Of a stretch of DNA of 64,000 bases, positions 46,785 through 58,081 are shown in pieces (the first letter of the stretch is position 1; each line of letters starts with the position of its first letter). Below the pieces are notes generated by a model. That model had not been told where the DNA came from, made no database searches, and saw only the letters and a program-made list of their open reading frames with translations. Source of the DNA: Spirodela intermedia (taxonomy: Eukaryota > Streptophyta > Magnoliopsida > Alismatales > Araceae); NCBI GenBank assembly GCA_902729315.2, contig LR746279.1, forward strand, positions 3,504,001 to 3,568,000. The letters run 5' to 3'. A program made the position numbers and the translations under genes.

Positions 46785-48244
46785 TGACATGACTTAGCCA
46801 TTCTATAGTAAATCACGTGAATTTAAAATTATAAAACTAAAAAATACTAAATTTTGAATATTTAAAAGTATTTATGAACAAATATATCAATTATAATTCA
46901 TAAAAATTTAAAAAATAGTGATAATTTTCTAAGTCAATTATAGAGATGTAATATAATATCAGGTAATTTTTCAGAATTTTACTCAAATAAAACATTTTTT
47001 TATAAATTTTATACTACAAAATAAAAATAAAATATATTTAAAATTTACGAAAAAGGAAAATAAGGGTGCAAACGTCAAGATGACATCAGCGCCTAACAAA
47101 TAAAAATTAAGCAAAATAAATTTTTACCTAGTGATTCTTATATAAATGATTATAGATGATTTAATTGATCAAATTAAGATTTATAAAAGTCGAAAGAATC
47201 GTAATTGAATGAAGTATAGTTTGATAAATTTAAATTACATAAATTATCACTAAATGAAGTAGAAATTAAGTTGAAAGTAGGAAAGTAGAGTTCTGAGATT
47301 GCAACGGCAATGCGTCAATGATGCACTAGAATCTTAAACTTTCGAGAGGATCATTGTATAATGTCCACAACCTCGAAGGCTCTCTTTAGATAAGGACGAC
47401 GTGAGTATTCTTTAGATCCTTTTGGTGAAGTCTAGAGATCAATAAAATAGGTCATCGAATCGTTTGTGGCAGCTATCACCCGATAGAGTGAAAAAATGAT
47501 GACTTTGCGACTCTCTAGCAACTGTCACCTGACGAAGAAGAGCTAAATAGAGGTGAAGCACATGTTAGGGAGCTTCATCCTCAAGTCCACACAACAAGAG
47601 AAGGCTTCTTTATCACATCTAGTAAACTCTTAGGAGGTGGCAACTCATCTCTTAGCAAATCATTCTCTTCTTGACGATGGCTTGTTCGTTGATCAATCAA
47701 AGATGCTTTACTCAATGAATTAATGATCTTTTTATCATGAATCATTTAGTAATTTTAGTAACAATACTCCACAAATTGCATTGATGAGATTTTTGACGAT
47801 GATCTAGCGATTTTGACAGCTTAATCCTTCACCAACAATCTACAGGAAAGTCGCAATAATCAAATAAAAAATACGAGTTTTGGCTCTAAGAAGATTTGAA
47901 CTTATGCTGGTTGCCCACCTTTGAAGCCTTTCAAGGGAAGGTATGATACGAGTTTAGTCCCACATTACTTGTGCATCGAATTTTTGGATAAATAAATACT
48001 AATATCACATTTCTAAGTAATGAGTCCTTTTCTCCAACATGTACAACCACTCTTTATCCTACAACTAGTTAACCACCGATGACGTGGAAGAAGAGTAGTG
48101 CATGCGTGCCCCTATCGGTCCTAGTCACTTGAGCCTCTACTTGTAGCTTCCCTTGACTGTACTTCCGACCCACTATTTATCATGAGTTAACACTAGAACT
48201 ATATTATTTACTAATTATTAACTCATGATAATGAAGACTTATCA
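46785..48244 (-). repeat. LTR E (reverse) of the 46.8-kb insertion
   Basis: 1460 bp. It matches the reverse of the family LTR, with a deletion near its TGATAAG end: CTTCCGACCCAC runs straight into TATTTATCATGAG, losing the GC-rich part present in other copies. As-1 region decayed; moderate CpG loss. Confidence 0.85.
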
Positions 48245-49676
48245 TGATGATAGTGATGATGAAGATATATATCATATATCAAAATTAGAAGATAGCTCTT
48301 GAGAAAATGAAAAATTTGATGAGTTGAGAAATGAAAAACTATAAAAAGAGTTGATTCAACTAACAGGGAGAAACAAAAATAATGAATATGAATATAGAGA
48401 TAATTATAGAGGAAAAAATTTAAATTTTACTAAATTTATTAGATTTGAGATTAAAGAAGATAATCATTCCATCATTCAAAACCTACAATCCATTAGAATT
48501 ATTTCTAAGCTTGAAATATTTCACTCCTCGCAAATTGAACAAATATATATATATGAAAGATAAAATGGAGTAGGGGAATATTATGCAAATAAAAGCACAT
48601 TAAGAAATAGGTAAGTGGAAGAATTAAAGATATCAATTTAGATGAAAAAGTTCTAGATTGAGTAAGAACTAATTTGAAAATATATGACTTGATCACATTT
48701 TATGGTTTATTAATATAAAGTATTTATTAATGAATGAGAGCCTTACAAAACAAGATAGAAATGAGGAAAGATTCTTTTCAAAATGGAAATATTATTTTTG
48801 AGAAAATTTTGTTAATTTTCATTTTTTTTTACTGAAAATATGTCAAGGTATATATATGAAGCATATGAATTTATGGTAAATCTGAAAAAGAATTCATGAA
48901 ATGTACCTTGAGATACAAATATATTTTGATGTCCATAGATTATCTTACATGATCTAAGAGCATTCTAGCTGAAGACATTAAATTCAGCACTATATGAAAG
49001 GCAACTCATATTTTTTATTTTATTTTGTTTGATTTATTTTTTAAAAATTTTTGTTTTTCTTAGAATTTCGTAGTATTTGTTTCTATATTTATTTGTTTTT
49101 GAAAAAGTACAAAATTAAGAGTGTAAGATGAAGTGGAAAATTAAAAACAAGGTTGAAGTAATATCTTTCTAAGCTTTATCATTTATGACAATATTTTTAG
49201 TGCTTAACTTTGCATATATGTATTCATCATTTGAAAATTATATTTTCTACATATTTTGTTTTGATTTTTCTATGTCATTAAGGACAATGTCATTTTTAAG
49301 TTGAGGGGTGAAGTATTAATTCTTAATTTATGCTGTAGAAAAATTAAGAACATGTGTTTGCATTTTTATTTTTATTTTTATGTTCACTTACAAAAACAAC
49401 TAAAAAAAATTAAAAAAACTACAACATCTATTTTCTAGTTTTTTGTCAAGAGCAACAAACTATCAAAAACAGCAAAGAAAAAACAGCCCAAAATTTGAAA
49501 TTCTAGAGATCTTTTTCTCATATTTCAATCCCGTAGACATATATTGTTGAAATTTGAAATTACAATTATAAAAAGGATAGTTTTAATTTATTTTTGATAA
49601 ATTTATTGTCACTAAAAATAGAAAGTAAAATTATCAAAACTATTAATTTATAAATTTTTTACATCATATTGAAGAT
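48245..49676 (+). pseudogene. Internal segment of the gag-only family, second copy
   Basis: Collinear with 8688-10070 of the first element. It carries the unassigned coding-like region (ELIQLTGRNKNNEYEYRDN, then FIRFEIKED; open 48351-48563) and the GGACAATGTCATTTTTAAG landmark near 49283. More frameshifts than the first copy. Plus orientation although the bounding LTR ends are minus. Ends where the palindrome starts. Confidence 0.75.
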
Positions 49677-50360
49677 AAATTGTCAACTTGTTTCATTGAT
49701 TTGTAAACTTTGTAAGAAGATTTAAAGATTGTCCATGTCGTCTATGTCTAAGAAAAATTTTTGTGGTCATTGATAAGTCCTCATTATCATGAGTTAATAA
49801 TTAGTAAATAATATAATTTTAGTCTTAACTCATGATAAAAAGATTTATATTTGTATTAAATTATGAAAAGTAGTTTTTAGTTCATTAATGTGAATTTTTA
49901 ACTAATTATATGATTTTCTATGAATTTATATGATTTTTATAGTCTTATTTTTGAGATAAATAAAGAAAATATATATATATATAGCAAAATGGGGGGACTC
50001 ACTAGCCAGCCAGGCCCGCAAGCAGGTCTCCCCTTTTTACTATATTTTTATTTTTATTTCTTTTTTTCATTTATCTCAAAAATAAGATTATAAAAATCAT
50101 ATAAATTTATAAAAAATCATATAAATTAATTAAAAATTCACATTAATTAACTAAAAATCACTTTTCACAATTTAATATAAATATAAGTTTATTTATCATG
50201 AGTTAAAACTAAACTATATTATTTACTAATTATTAACTCATGATAATGAAGATTTATCAATGACCACAAAAGTTTTTCTTAGATATAGACAATGTGGACA
50301 ATCTCTAAATCTTCTTACAAAGTTTACAAATCAATAAAATAAGTTGATAAATCATCTTTA
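49677..50360. repeat. Large imperfect palindrome of LTR sequence
   Basis: The left arm (about 49677-49996) and the right arm (about 50027-50360) are reverse complements with mismatches, around a spacer holding CTAGCCAGCCAGGCCCGCAA. Each arm holds the first roughly 220 bp of an LTR plus about 90 bp of LTR G flank, including the target duplication (GTCAT at 49766-49770, ATGAC at 50260-50264). Because host flank is included, the palindrome formed after insertion. Confidence 0.8.
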
Positions 50361-50890
50361 GTTATTATTACCCAAGGATACAAAAATACGATGACTTTGA
50401 AATCTCCAGTAATTGTCATCCGGTAAAAATAAGTTGGATGGAGATAGGATGCATCTTATAGAGCTTTATCTTTAGGTCTGTATAGTAAAAAAAGACTTTT
50501 CATTACATATAATATGCTCTCGAAAAGTTGTAACTCATCTCTTAGTAGATTGTCTTCTTTCTAGTGAAAGCTCATTCATTGATCAATCAAAGATCATTTC
50601 TTCACTAGATTTGACATGTTGTTATCTATAATCCTTCAATAGTTGATAACAATGCTCCATCAATTATGACATTTTCATAATTCTGACGACTTAATTATTG
50701 ATCAGCACTATGTAGAAAAATTATGATTTAATCTAATAAATATATGAATTTTAACTATAGTGGGGTTCAAACACATCAATCATTTGGCTAAGTGAGAGAG
50801 AAAATATAAATTACCTACATACCCTTACCTAGTGACATTATGGAGACATTTTCTTCTAATAAATAAGAGATATTTTAGATCTTAAAATTA
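50260..50890 (-). repeat. Old reversed LTR G, second part
   Basis: Resumes at ATGACCACAAAAG and matches LTR F from about 17050 to 17640, ending near AAGAGATATTTTAGATCTTA. The remainder of the LTR (the TGATAAG end) is missing. Retains GGGGTTCAAAC, a decayed form of the B-box-like motif. Confidence 0.75.
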
Positions 50891-50959
50891 GGTAGTGGTA
50901 GCCCACAAGCAATTTCTAGTGGTGGTGATACTCCTCACTTCATGAATTAACACTTTGCA

Positions 50960-51530
50960 TCATTCTTGCAGAATTATTGAATCTATCATAAAGTATCTAC
51001 CCTATGATGGGTAATTGAAGATAATGATGATACTTCAAAAGATTGTGAAGCCAAATGGTAAGGACAGACAAATAAGTTGAACAACATGCTATGAGATTAT
51101 AAAACAGCCTATAAGACTCTAATTAGCATGTCATCATACCAACTTGTATTCAAAAATTTTCCCACCTGTTCATTGCAATTGAGCATAAGACATATTAAGC
51201 TATCAAACAACTTAACATAAACCACTCAAACTAGAAAACACCAATTGTTGTTGCTGAATGAGTTGGAGGAATTACACTCTAAAACTATATGAGAATTCAT
51301 GTATTTATAAAGCCAAGACCAAAGCTTTCCATGACAAACATATGATTATAAGGTAATTGTACCCTAAGCAAAAAGTCTAACTTTATTACTTAAAAATAAG
51401 TTTATTTCCCAAAGAAGTTTTGTATCCCTCTATGGTTTAGGGGCCTTCACTTTGTTATAAATGTTTAGCACCAAAGGGGTGGCGCAAGTTCTAAGTTATA
51501 TTGAGAATGATTTTGATGTATAGCTTACAA
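50960..51530 (+). pseudogene. Ty3/gypsy integrase C-terminal relic
   Basis: Scattered over frames: KPNGKDRQIS, then YKTLISMSSYQLVFKN (compare the gypsy 'YKTPIGMSPYRLVFGK' block), then AIEHKTY and AIKQLN, then LNELEELHSKTI. This order is diagnostic of the end of an Athila/Tat integrase. Multiple frameshifts and stops. It was once part of a full pol and is now isolated. Confidence 0.75.
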
Positions 51531-51539
51531 AGAAGTGCA

Positions 51540-53055
51540 TGAGTGGGTGCAAGAAATTCTAAGAATCAAGAAAACTTGAGAAGATAGATATCTAATTGAA
51601 GTGCATGCGTAGGCCTAATCCACTAGCCATAACTCACCCCAAAGGAATACCTAAACCCTTAGTTCTATCAACTCTAGTACCAACTCAGCATATACCTAGA
51701 ACACCAAATTGGCTCATCCATTCTTATTTTGCTCCTCAACGATTAACCCATGAATCCATAAATACATATGGAGGTCTCTATCACATAAATATGTGTAGAG
51801 TCTCAAGAAGTTGCATGCAACTAGATTTTGAGATATTCATATTATTTTCCTCAATAAAATCACATGCACATAAAAATATAGATGAAGTCATAGTGTATGG
51901 CATGTAAAATGATCTAAAACTGCATTAGTAGAATAGGTGTAAAAAAACTCATTAAGAAAAATGAGTTTATGATGCAAAATGACATTTAGTTCCACATCAA
52001 ATAAGTAAAGCTTTATTTATTATGAATCTTCAAAATACATGTTTATTTTGTGAATTTTCCATATTTTTTATAGCATGTATATTTATTTATTTATATTCTT
52101 AAATTTAATAATAATGATAAAATAAAGGTCATTTGATGTCTAATTTATTCTTTAAAATTTTTAAAATAATTTACTATGCTCAATATATGTTTTCTAAATT
52201 TTGGAAATGAGTCTAGATTTATCATGTTGATTTTCCCTTTATGCTTAATTTATTATATTTATTTATTTAAGTGGTAACAGTTTTTATTTTATTATTAGAT
52301 TTCAAGCCATACAAGGCCCATAAGCCAATTGAACAGCCCATGTTATTTAAGGAGGCCCATCAAGAAGGAGCCGTTTTGCCTCCTATCAGATTAAGGAAAA
52401 CCACCCACTTAAGGTGGGTGGTTCATTCCCTTCTTAATTAGAGGGAGGAGTATGTACCATCACCTATATCAACGAATGACCCTACTTATCAAGATCAAGC
52501 CCCCAAGTTTTAATCACAATCATTCCATACTAAAAGATGAAATTAAATCAAAAGCACTGAAGACCCCAACATTATAGGAGGCACCTCCTACCTCTCTAAG
52601 ATGGTTGAGATTAATCCAAGGGTTGTGCATCATCTTGAGGAATATCAAAGGTTGAGATTTACTATCTAAGAAGACATATAAATAGATCTTTTGAAGAGGT
52701 AGAGGGCATTTGTTGCTTAAAAGAAGAGTCACCTAAAGGAGAAGAATAAATCTAAGAACTTCACCAAAAGAGGCATATCTAAAAACTCTTGGGGATAGAT
52801 TCCCTTGAACCACTCTAAGGGTCAAAAGATAAAGTATTGCATTCTAATTTTTTGATTAGTTTATGTATTCTTATATTTCATCTTAATCAAATCATGTTTC
52901 TTTTCTTATATCTCCTTTTCTAGTGATCATCTCAATAAGAGAGTTAATCTTCTTATGAGGTATATAGGATTTGGATTTAAAGATATCCTAGAGTGAGACA
53001 AAGATTGAGCCTTAGGGCTGATTCATCCTCATATATTTCCTCTCATTCTCTCAAG
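51540..53055. other. AT-rich stretch with a short hairpin, no gene seen
   Basis: The open frame 51596-51907 has no recognisable motif. At about 52300-52370 three GGCCCAT-like motifs (plant site II type, TGGGCY on the other strand) cluster. At 52399-52422, AACCACCCACTTAAGGTGGG continues into GTGGTT, forming a 10-bp-arm hairpin. May be part of a decayed element's LTR. Confidence 0.4.
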
Positions 53056-54451
53056 ACTTGTGGATGTCTTGACTTATCAAGATTGATCACACTTAAGATT
53101 GAGTGAGAAAAGAATTAGATATAAAGTAGATTCCAATTTAATCCCTTTCTTCTTTTGATTTTCTATGCTCTAGATCTATCAAGATTAAACATGAAATCAA
53201 GGTAGAATGAGGAAAAAGGTGATTAGACTTAGAATAAAAGTAAATAAGGCTTATCTTCTTATTGATCTTGTGAGTGGCACACAACTGAACTAAGATGTTA
53301 TGCCACCTTTGATGTAGTTATTTGGTCTTTCTCTTATCCTTAATCATTTTTTGATCACTTGAATTCTCAAAGTTGAACAAAAAATTAAGGTAGAGAAGAT
53401 AGGGTTAAGATTAGAAGAGAGTAGAAATAGAGTAGTGATTTTAAGTTTACCATATTCAATCCACCATAAAACTTTTCTACTTTATTTTTCTTCCTTTGGT
53501 GATTGAAAGATTATCAAGAGAGGTTCTTTAATTTCTCTCTTAATTTGTCTAAGGCAACTATCTTCTTATCTCTTCACCTAATTCTTCCTTAAAGTCAACT
53601 AATAGAGTAAATCATTAGAATCATTCCAAGTTAAACAATTCTGTATGGATCTACTTGACTTTACTCTATACTTATTACTTATATCTTACTTGAAAATCAC
53701 TATTATAAATTGAATTTTTTATCATCTTGATTAGTAACATTTAAGCAATTAATTAGTTAAAATAACTAAATTAATTTAGTAGTATCTCTCTTTCTAATAT
53801 CTTATAAAGTCATGAAAAGACAATCATATTATTCTCCTCCCCCTCTCCTTCCTACTATTCTAATTTTTTCATGATTTTATAAAACCTATTACAAGTAGAA
53901 GTGATTACATCTTGGTGCCTAAGAAAAATTCTGAAGGGTTTTTCCAAGAACAGAAAATGTCAAATGAAGGCAGTATGATAAGAATTTAACTTAGTTTTTA
54001 TGACAGAAAAACCTTGATCAGCAGCATTATTTACTTTATAAAATTGGAGTGATTGACAATTCTTGAAATAAGTCACAATAAAATGATTATCAGATTCAAG
54101 ACCATAGATATTTATTGTTTTATATAGGCCTTCAACTTTCATGAAAGATATTTAAGAGTTACATTGGTCTTTTATACCTGCCAATAGCATTCCAAAGATA
54201 TTGCATTGATTGGTTGAATATACAATCACACAAGATTACCTCACATAATGTTATTAGGCATCTTGAAGGTAAATTTGGTCTTCATAGTAAGAGGAGGTTG
54301 ATTAGAAATCATGGCCTGGTCACTTGAAAAATGAGAACCATCATAAGATATGAAGGCTGAAATCTTCCAAATTGATATGTACTCTCATAATGACTCAAGA
54401 AAAGAGAGAAACTAATAAGATCTTTCACGAGTATATGGCAAAGTGCAATTC
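53056..54451 (-). repeat. Dispersed repeat R1, copy 2
   Basis: Matches 20548-21963 in direct orientation at high identity with small indels. The minus-strand frame 54142-53960 (MKVEGLYKTINIYGLESDN) remains open, as in copy 1. The purine run GGAGAGGGGGAGGAGAA is kept near 53836-53852. Flanks differ from copy 1 on both sides, so it is a mobile or duplicated unit with defined ends. Confidence 0.7.
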
Positions 54452-55375
54452 TAATAGTTAAGAGAGTGTACACTATTACGTTACTATCTACTACGAGTAA
54501 AGCCTCCCAAAATACTCACTAAATTATCTATATGACAGAATTGGTTTTCTTCCGTTGGAAGCTCTTTAGATCATAATATATAAAGTTCAGCTAAGTTTGA
54601 AGTCTCTAGTAATTTACATGTCCTCCAACTCCACATTTTTCGCTTTGCGTCTTGCTTGCATGGCTAAGATTTGCTGCCAAGATAATAGCGGCACACATAC
54701 ATGCAACAAGTTCCTTTTATACCAAGAACCTATAGTATGATAAGTGAACAAAATCAGCAAGCAGGTATAGTACGCTTGGAGAAGCTATAAAACTTGAGAT
54801 TCGGTGACAACTCGGTCAGAGATTGTCATGAAAGAAACAATGATTTCCACAAGGTCATTCTGGAGGAAAGCTCGTTTAAACAGGAAGCATCAAAATTCTA
54901 GAGGTAGCCCACGAATCAATACACCAGATTCCAACGAAGTCTCTCTTTCTCTCTCTATTCCCGCACGTAGTCCAAGCAGAAAGAGTTACCGCAGCCCCAC
55001 AGCAGAATGAAACGAAGGGCACCGACAAAAATGGCGACACTGAAAATCCAGAGAGAGAGAGAGCGAGAGCGAGAGAGAGAGAGAGAGAGAGAAGAGCGAG
55101 ATCAGAGAGATTGCAGCCGCAGATGAAGAACTGATGATGGTAGTGGGCACATCCCATGCCCACGATAGTACCTCCGCACCCTTTCAGGCCCTGGAACATA
55201 TTTAAAATGCCGGAATAAATACCAGGTACCCAGATTTCCAAATTTAGCAGAAACCGTAGTAATAGGGGGTGGAACCATGAAGAGGAATTGTGGGCATTCG
55301 AGGAAAACAGCATTTCCATGGCGGAACGCCAGCCAGAGACCAGAAAATATGAAGGGCGGTAGATAGAACTCACGT
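54452..55375. other. Region downstream of APRT, including its 3' UTR
   Basis: Probable 3' untranslated sequence of APRT nearest 55375, with a GA microsatellite at about 55050-55092. Minus-strand open frames here (54876-55388, 55102-55416) overlap the last exon and UTR and are not separate genes. Confidence 0.45.
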
Positions 55376-57877
55376 CTACTGACGGCATTCAACAAGAATG
55401 TACACTGGCTTCCCATTCAACTTACAGCGACCCTGAAAAAGAAAAGCGCCCATCATTACCAACAGGTGCAAGAGGTTAATATGCTTTGTCACCACTAATT
55501 TCCCATGAACATCAACGGATACCCTCAGCAAAAAACAAAAAAAAAAAAAAAAAAAAACAAAGAGGAGAGAAGGTTGATTCCTTGACAAAGACCCATAATA
55601 GGAATAAAGCAGTTGAGAAGACATTCACAATTATTGACATGAACCATTATACTATTCTGGGAAGGCATGGGCAGCTGCTGTTCTATCTGACCACTATGAT
55701 CGGTTCTATGATTTTTAAGCGAAGTTTAAACTTCAGGAGAATAATTCATGCATTCCCAGAAAGGATTACAACCAATGCAACATCTGAACACGAACAGTAG
55801 AGCAGAAAATGTGGGAATCGGAGAGGTTCTGAAGGTGCTTCGACAGCTGCGATTAAAGCCCATACCTTGAATTTGGGCAGCCCAATTATGCAGGCACACT
55901 CGTCAACCTCAGCTCCAGCACGTTCTATGATGAAGGATCAAGAATAAAATCAAAACAGCAACATCAAGCATAAATATTAACACCTCTTGATGAGAAACTT
56001 ACAATCAATAAAAGAAAATACGAGCCCATGGGACTTGCATATGAAACATGTAACAAAGAACCACTCATTATTATATGAAGCTTTCCAAGGTGATCTGCAG
56101 TGGTTGGAAAGCAGGATTAATGAACCTATAACTTAATGTACATGGCGTTTCTTGATGCACGCTTCTCTTTGTTTCTCTGAAGCCGCTGAACCCTGTGAGG
56201 TCAGACATGACATGAAAAGATGATGCCAGCTTATCAAATGTGGCTAAACAAGGAGCCGAGTGACATGAAACACCAGCCCTTCGCTCTGCTTGATAGTAAG
56301 AAACACGGAATGGTCAACAAGTCGTTGACTTCTTCTGTGATCCACAGCATGAGTGTGTATATGTATGCCCAGAATGAGGAAAAATATCCTTATATAGTAA
56401 ATAATACGAAAGAACGATAAACAAGACAGGAGATCAATCGATGAACATGAAGAATCGATCGTGGGATTGAGTACCCAAAAGCCTGATTGCTGCGCAAAGT
56501 GTCCCCCCGGTGGCAACTAAATCGTCGATGATCAAGGCGTGCTCTCCAGGTTGAACAGCTCCGACGTGCATCTCCAGACAATCAGTACCGTACTCGAGCA
56601 CATAGTTCTCTGAGATTACTTGGCCTGTGTTTTCAGATAAGTTACAGACCCCAAAAAAAAAAAGAAAGAACCCAAAGTCAACGACCTCAGTTCATCAGCA
56701 TCATAAAAGCAACATACACAGATTAAGAAAAACAGGAAATTGAAGAACATTTTCTTTTGTCGTTCTTTCGCTTCGCTTGATAATCATTCTCCATCTACTG
56801 CTCCTCTATGTATACGGGAGGGGGGCCAGAGTTTCTCCATGGGCATGGCATGAAGTTGACATTAGCAGCTGGTCAAATGTTCCTACTCTCAGATAGTGAG
56901 AATCCAAAGCAGCTGCCTACTCTCCAGCTACAGCTGCTCGCTCCACTGAAGTCAACATTTTACAACGCTGAAAAGGAGCATGCCGTGAAGCTAACCCAGC
57001 TGGTCGCATTCTCTCTCAGACAGTAGTGAGAGACTACTGGCAGCTGCCTTCTCTCTGGCTACAGTTACCCGCTCCGCACAAGTCAACGTTCTAATTACGA
57101 TTGCTGCACTTGATTGGACAAGTGCTGCAATGGGTCAACATGCGACAAGACGGCGCAGGAACTGACAGCCTCAGACGATGTCGACTTTTCAGAGTAGTGG
57201 CATTCATTCATCAATGACGCTCAGATAAATTTCCATTTTCGTGCGAAAAAAAATATTATTAGAAGGAAAAATGCGTTACCTGGGAGTTTCTTGGGTTTTC
57301 TCAGAGGGACGAACTTTGCGCCGAGAGCTAACGCGACTGGAGGCCCAAATATGAAACCTCTCGCCTCAATTCCTATCAGGAGATGAGACAGCAAGGAATG
57401 AAACAGGCTCAGAATTCCGCAGATGAGCTCAAGATAGCTGGAAAAGGATGAACGGAGAAAATGCAGGGCGTTCATATCGGACATGCAGATCAATGGCGGC
57501 ACCAACCGAATTTTTTAAAAGGAAAAAAGAAATAAGCAACAGAGCTTGATTTTTCGTGAGCAAGGCGTTAAACGCAAAATTTCAGTGAAAATCCCTTCCC
57601 TACAGAGTGATAAGCGAGAGAGAGAGAGAGAGAGAGAGAGATAGGCATGGAGATTTGAGCATGGAAAGCAATGGATTCGACCGAAGATGGAGATCTTACC
57701 AGCAACAATGGAGATTCCCATGCCCCGATAGCGCTCGACCAGGATGTCCACAGTGTCCTTGAAGACCTTGGGCCGCAGCAGTAATGTCGTGATGTCGTTG
57801 AACATGATCCCTTTGCAGAGGACGGATTTCAGAGCAAGATGGAGGATGAGGACGAAGCCAGGGAAGGAAGAAGAGAG

Positions 57878-57918
<41 letters not shown>

Positions 57919-58081
57919 GGTGGGCCAAACCAGGTTTAGGGAAATGGGGGACGACTCGGATGGCGGCGGAGATTCCCTGCAGCCGCGGGTCCTCCACTCC
58001 GGCCACCGGCACTGCTCCGTCCGCCACCGGCGGGGCCGCCACCCCGTTCTCTCCGCCGCCGCCTCCGCCGCGTTCCACCAT
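55376..58081 (-). CDS. APRT: Adenine phosphoribosyltransferase, six exons
   Basis: Adenine salvage: adenine plus PRPP to AMP; some plant isoforms also convert cytokinin bases. Exons (minus): 58081-57931, 57810-57700, 57372-57280, 56624-56475, 55924-55866, 55432-55376. All introns are GT-AG (120, 327, 655, 550, 433 bp) and phases match, giving 206 residues. Landmarks: [20 protein letters not shown] (31-50), [11 protein letters not shown] (52-62), [10 protein letters not shown] (90-99), [12 protein letters not shown] (108-119), and the PRPP loop [14 protein letters not shown] (148-161). The [12 protein letters not shown]-terminus suggests the APT2/3/5-like cytosolic type. ATG 58081 is the only in-frame ATG after the upstream stop, giving a Gly/Ala-rich N-terminus without a transit peptide. 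No damage seen. Confidence 0.95.
57613..57643. repeat. GA/CT microsatellite in APRT intron 2
   Basis: An uninterrupted GA run of about 14 units on the plus strand within intron 2 (57373-57699). One of a cluster of GA tracts from 55 to 60 kb. Confidence 0.85.
57870..57917. repeat. GA/CT microsatellite in APRT intron 1
   Basis: Plus-strand GA repeat, hence CT repeat in the sense strand of the 120-bp first intron, between donor GTTTGG and acceptor TGCAAAG. It supplies an extended pyrimidine tract; length variation could affect splicing of this short intron. Confidence 0.8.

Larger units (their letters stand above)
46785..50259 (-). mobile_element. Rearranged gypsy-family insertion within LTR G
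   Basis: Both outer ends are LTR termini in minus orientation: TGACATGACTTAGCC at the left and GAAGATTTATCA at the right. They are flanked by a perfect duplication ATGAC (46780-46784 and 50260-50264). Inside are a minus-strand LTR (46785-48244), a plus-strand internal segment (48245-49676) and a palindrome (49677-50360). An intact element would have its interior in minus orientation, so an inversion or inverted duplication happened after insertion. Confidence 0.8.

Noticed and set aside
54876-55388. 170-codon minus-strand ORF
   Set aside because: Overlaps the last APRT exon in another frame and the 3' UTR, and passes through a GA microsatellite.
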